A stretch of DNA of 64,000 nucleotides, taken from positions 31,089,501-31,153,500 of the forward strand of contig NC_079878.1 of NCBI RefSeq assembly GCF_029227915.1, in the 5' to 3' direction. Shown here piece after piece: positions 61,757 to 64,000 of the stretch (the first letter of the stretch is position 1; each line of letters begins with the position of its first letter). Origin of the DNA: Hydractinia symbiolongicarpus. Taxonomy: Eukaryota > Cnidaria > Hydrozoa > Anthoathecata > Hydractiniidae. A program made the position numbers and the translations under genes. The notes beneath the pieces are model-generated. The model was given only the letters and a program-made list of their open reading frames with translations, did no database searches and was not told the DNA's origin.

Positions 61757-63177
61757 ACTTGTAGTTTTCAAAAATGTTTTCATTTTTGATGAGACGCTGA
61801 ATAAAAGAAGTTTAATCGCCGGCAAACGAAAACCCGCGAATTTCCGTAAATCCCGGACTCGGCCTGTATAGTCAAAAGTACCCAAAGAAAATACCCAGGG
61901 AGTAAACTCATTTCCCGAACGATTTTTTAAATTATTTTTTCACCACTAAAACGTAAGAGACTTGTAGTTTTCAAAAATGTTTTCATTTTTGATGAGACGC
62001 TGAATAAAAGAAGTTTAATCGCCGGCAAACGAAAACCCGCGATTTCCCGTAAATCCCGGGCTCGGCCCGTATAATCAAAAGTGTACAAAGAAAGCACCCT
62101 GCGAGTAAACTCATTTCCAGAACGATTTTTTAAATTATTTTTTCACCACTAAAACGCACGAGACTTGTAGTTTTCAAAAATGTTTTCATTTTTGATGAGA
62201 CGCTGAATAAAAGAAGTTTAATCGCCGGCAAACGAAAACCCGCGAATTCCCGTAAATCCCGGACTCGGCCAGTATAGTCTAAAGTATACAAAGAAAATAC
62301 TCCGGGAGTAAACTCATTTCCAGAACGATTTTTTAAATTATCTTTTCACCACTAAAACGCATGAGACTTGTAGTTTTCAAAAATGTTTTCATTTTTGATA
62401 AGACGCTGAATAAAAGATGTTTAATCGCCGGCAAACGAAAACCCGCGATTTCCCGTAAATCCCGGACTCGGCCCGTATAGTCAAAAGTATACAAAGAAAG
62501 TACCCAGGGAGTAAACTCATTTCCCGAACGATTTTTTAAATTATCTTTTCACCACTAAAACGCATGAGACTTGTAGTTTTCAAAAATGTTTTCATTTTTG
62601 ATAACACGCTGAATAAAAGATGTTTAATCGCCGGCAAACGAAAACCCGCGATTTCCCGTAAATCCCGGACTCGGCCCGTATAGTCAAAAGTATACAAAGA
62701 AAGTACCCAGGGAGTAAACTCGTTTCCCGAACGATTTTTTAAATTATTTTTTCACCACTAAAACGCATGAGACTTGTAGTTTTTAAAAATGTTTTCATTT
62801 TTGATGAGACGGGGAATAAAAGAAGTTTAATCGCCGGCAAACGAAAACCCGCGATTTCCCGTAAATCCCGGACTCGGCCCGTATAGTCAAAAGTGCACAA
62901 AGAAAATACCCAGGGAGTAAACTCATTTCCCGAACGATTTTTTAAATTATTTTTTCACCACTAAAACGTATGAGACTTGTAGTTTTCAAAAATGTTTTCA
63001 TTTTGGATGAGACGCTGAAAAAAAGAAGTTTAATCGCCGGCAAACGAAAACCCGCGATTTCCCGTAAATCCCGGGCTCGGCCCGTATAGTCAAAAGTATA
63101 CAAAGAAAGTACCCTGTGAGTAAACTCCTTTCCAGAACGATTTTTTATATTATCTTTTCACCAATAAAACGCATGAG
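61757..63177. repeat. 7-monomer unit form I, second occurrence (1421 bp)
   Basis: It has the same order as 52428-53848: GTACCCAAAG; GTAAGAGAC; CACGAGAC with ACTCCGGG; GATAAGACGCTG; GATAACACGCTG; a GGGGAATAAAAG variant of the GCGGAATAAAAG unit with GTGCACAAAG; TTTTGGATGAG. The two occurrences are about 9.33 kb apart. Confidence 0.85.
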
Positions 63178-64000
63178 ACTTGTAGTTTTCAAAAATGTTT
63201 TCATTTTTGATGAGACGCTGAATAAAAGAAGTTTAATCGCCGGCAAACGAAAACCCGCGAATTCCCGTAAATCCTGGACTCGGCCCGTATAGTCAAAAGT
63301 ACCCAAAGAAAATACCCAGGGAGTAAACTCATTTCCCGAACGATTTTTTAAATTATTTTTTCACCACTAAAACGTAAGAGACTTGTAGTTTTCAAAAATG
63401 TTTTCATTTTTGATGAGACGCTGAATAAAAGAAGTTTAATCGCCGGCAAACGAAAACCCGCGATTTCCCGTAAATCCCGGGCTCGGCCCGTATAATCAAA
63501 AGTATACAAAGAAAGCACCCTGCGAGTAAACTCATTTCCAGAACGATTTTTTAAATTATTTTTTCACCACTAAAACGCACGAGACTTGTAGTTTTCAAAA
63601 ATGTTTTCATTTTTGATGAGACGCTGAATAAAAGAAGTTTAATCGCCGGCAAACGAAAACCCGCGAATTCCCGTAAATCCCGGACTCGGCCAGTATAGTC
63701 TAAAGTATACAAAGAAAATACTCCGGGAGTAAACTCATTTCCAGAACGATTTTTTAAATTATCTTTTCACCACTAAAACGCATGAGACTTGTAGTTTTCA
63801 AAAATGTTTTCATTTTTGATAAGACGCTGAATAAAAGATGTTTAATCGCCGGCAAACGAAAACCCGCGATTTCCCGTAAATCCCGGACTCGGCCCGTATA
63901 GTCAAAAGTATACAAAGAAAGTACCCAGGGAGTAAACTCATTTCCCGAACGATTTTTTAAATTATTTTTTCACCACTAAAACGCATGAGACTTGTAGTTT
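63178..64000. repeat. 7-monomer unit form I, partial copy cut by the window end
   Basis: Four monomers repeat 61757-62579 at 1421 bp (GTACCCAAAG; GTAAGAGAC; CACGAGAC with ACTCCGGG; GATAAGACGCTG with AGATGTTT). Near 63.96 kb it reads TTATTTTTTC where the first copy has TTATCTTTTC. The window ends inside a monomer. Confidence 0.85.

Larger units (their letters stand above)
1..64000. repeat. 203-bp satellite DNA array spanning the whole window
   Basis: The landmark ACTTGTAG recurs at 161, 364, 567, 770, 973 and so on every 203 bp to 63990, giving about 315 monomers. All are in the same orientation and nothing lies between them. Most length changes are one-base indels in the A and T runs; rarer lengths are 166, 199, 202 and 204 bp. 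The window begins and ends inside a monomer, so the array continues on both sides. Monomer order is conserved: AT-rich segment (TTTTTTAAATTA), CACCACTAAAACGCATGAG, ACTTGTAGTTTTC, an inverted repeat, GATGAGACGCTGAATAAAAG, a GC-rich core (CGCCGGC to CGGCCCG), GTATAGTC, GTATACAAAG, and GAGTAAACTCATTTCCCGAACG. This size, purity and hierarchy are typical of eukaryotic centromeric or heterochromatic satellites. The family is not one I recognise. Assignment as a satellite is certain; assignment to a centromere is inference. Confidence 0.98.
40058..64000. repeat. B domain: sharply ordered higher-order repeats
   Basis: About 24 kb made from a dozen or so monomer types: GTAAGAGAC, CACGAGAC, GATAAGACGCTG with AGATGTTT, CATCTTTGATAAGACGCAG with AGATTTTTAAACGCC, GCTGAATGAAAG, GCGGAATAAAAG, GCTGAAAAAAAG, GCTGTATAAAAG, and GATAACACGCTG. 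They are arranged in 8-, 5-, 18-, 6-, 7- and 3-monomer units listed separately. Copies within a unit are nearly identical while neighbouring monomers differ clearly, the hallmark of higher-order satellite organisation. The domain runs off the right end of the window. Confidence 0.88.

Noticed and set aside
1-64000. CRISPR array
   Set aside because: Repeats are directly adjacent 203-bp units with no unique spacers, far longer than CRISPR repeats.
1-64000. rDNA intergenic spacer subrepeats, tRNA or other RNA gene cluster
   Set aside because: No rRNA coding sequence or cloverleaf-like segment was seen and the array is too long and uniform. A Pol III B-box-like reading of AGTCGAATGT is too weak to support.
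1-64000. Transposable element or LTR fragment origin
   Set aside because: No terminal repeats, target-site duplications or protein remnants were recognised inside the monomer or between units.

Overview
The whole 64 kb window is one uninterrupted head-to-tail satellite DNA array. The unit is about 203 bp; roughly 315 monomers were counted by following the recurring ACTTGTAG landmark from position 161 to 63990. Every monomer has the same orientation. I found no single-copy gene, RNA gene, transposon insertion, inversion or CRISPR array. The organism is almost certainly a eukaryote, and the array looks like centromeric, pericentromeric or other constitutive heterochromatin. I do not recognise the family and cannot name the organism or even the kingdom. 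A hand-built consensus monomer is about 37% GC. It has a GC-rich core of about 50 bp, AT-rich flanks, and about 13 CpG against about 7 expected, so CpG is not depleted.

Three domains can be read. (1) About 1-33.15 kb ('A domain') uses monomer types that recur in a loose order. I call them type 3 (GAATTCCCG, TCCTGGACTCGG, AAAATACCCAGGG), type 1 (CAGGAATG, CTTAATGAAAG, TCACCGG, GGGCTTGG, GTCGAATG), type 1' (CACCTCT, CAGGAATG, TCGCCGG) and type 2 (GCTGAATAAAAG, CCCTTAAATCC, GTGCTTGG, GTCGAGTATATAC). They occur as 3-1-2 trimers in the first 12 kb and more as 3-1-1'-2 tetramers (812 bp) further right. (2) About 33.15-40.06 kb is a mosaic of A-like and B-like monomers with local dimers and an 8-monomer duplication. 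(3) About 40.06-64 kb ('B domain') uses another monomer set (GTAAGAGAC, CACGAGAC, GATAAGACGC..GATGTTT, GCGGAATAAAAG, CATCTTTGATAAG) arranged in sharp higher-order repeats of 3, 5, 6, 7, 8 and 18 monomers (608, 1014, 1218, 1420/1421, 1621 and 3651 bp).

The layout reads as a record of repeated unequal exchange or segmental amplification: nested tandem duplications, shared private mutations (a 166-bp monomer, 199-bp monomers, a 204-bp extra monomer) and chimeric monomers at block junctions. Within the monomer the most notable structure is a 9-bp perfect inverted repeat around a TTTT loop, plus a CENP-B-box-like site one base too short in one monomer subset. The open reading frames of 61-189 codons all lie inside the repeat, recur with its period, and are not genes.
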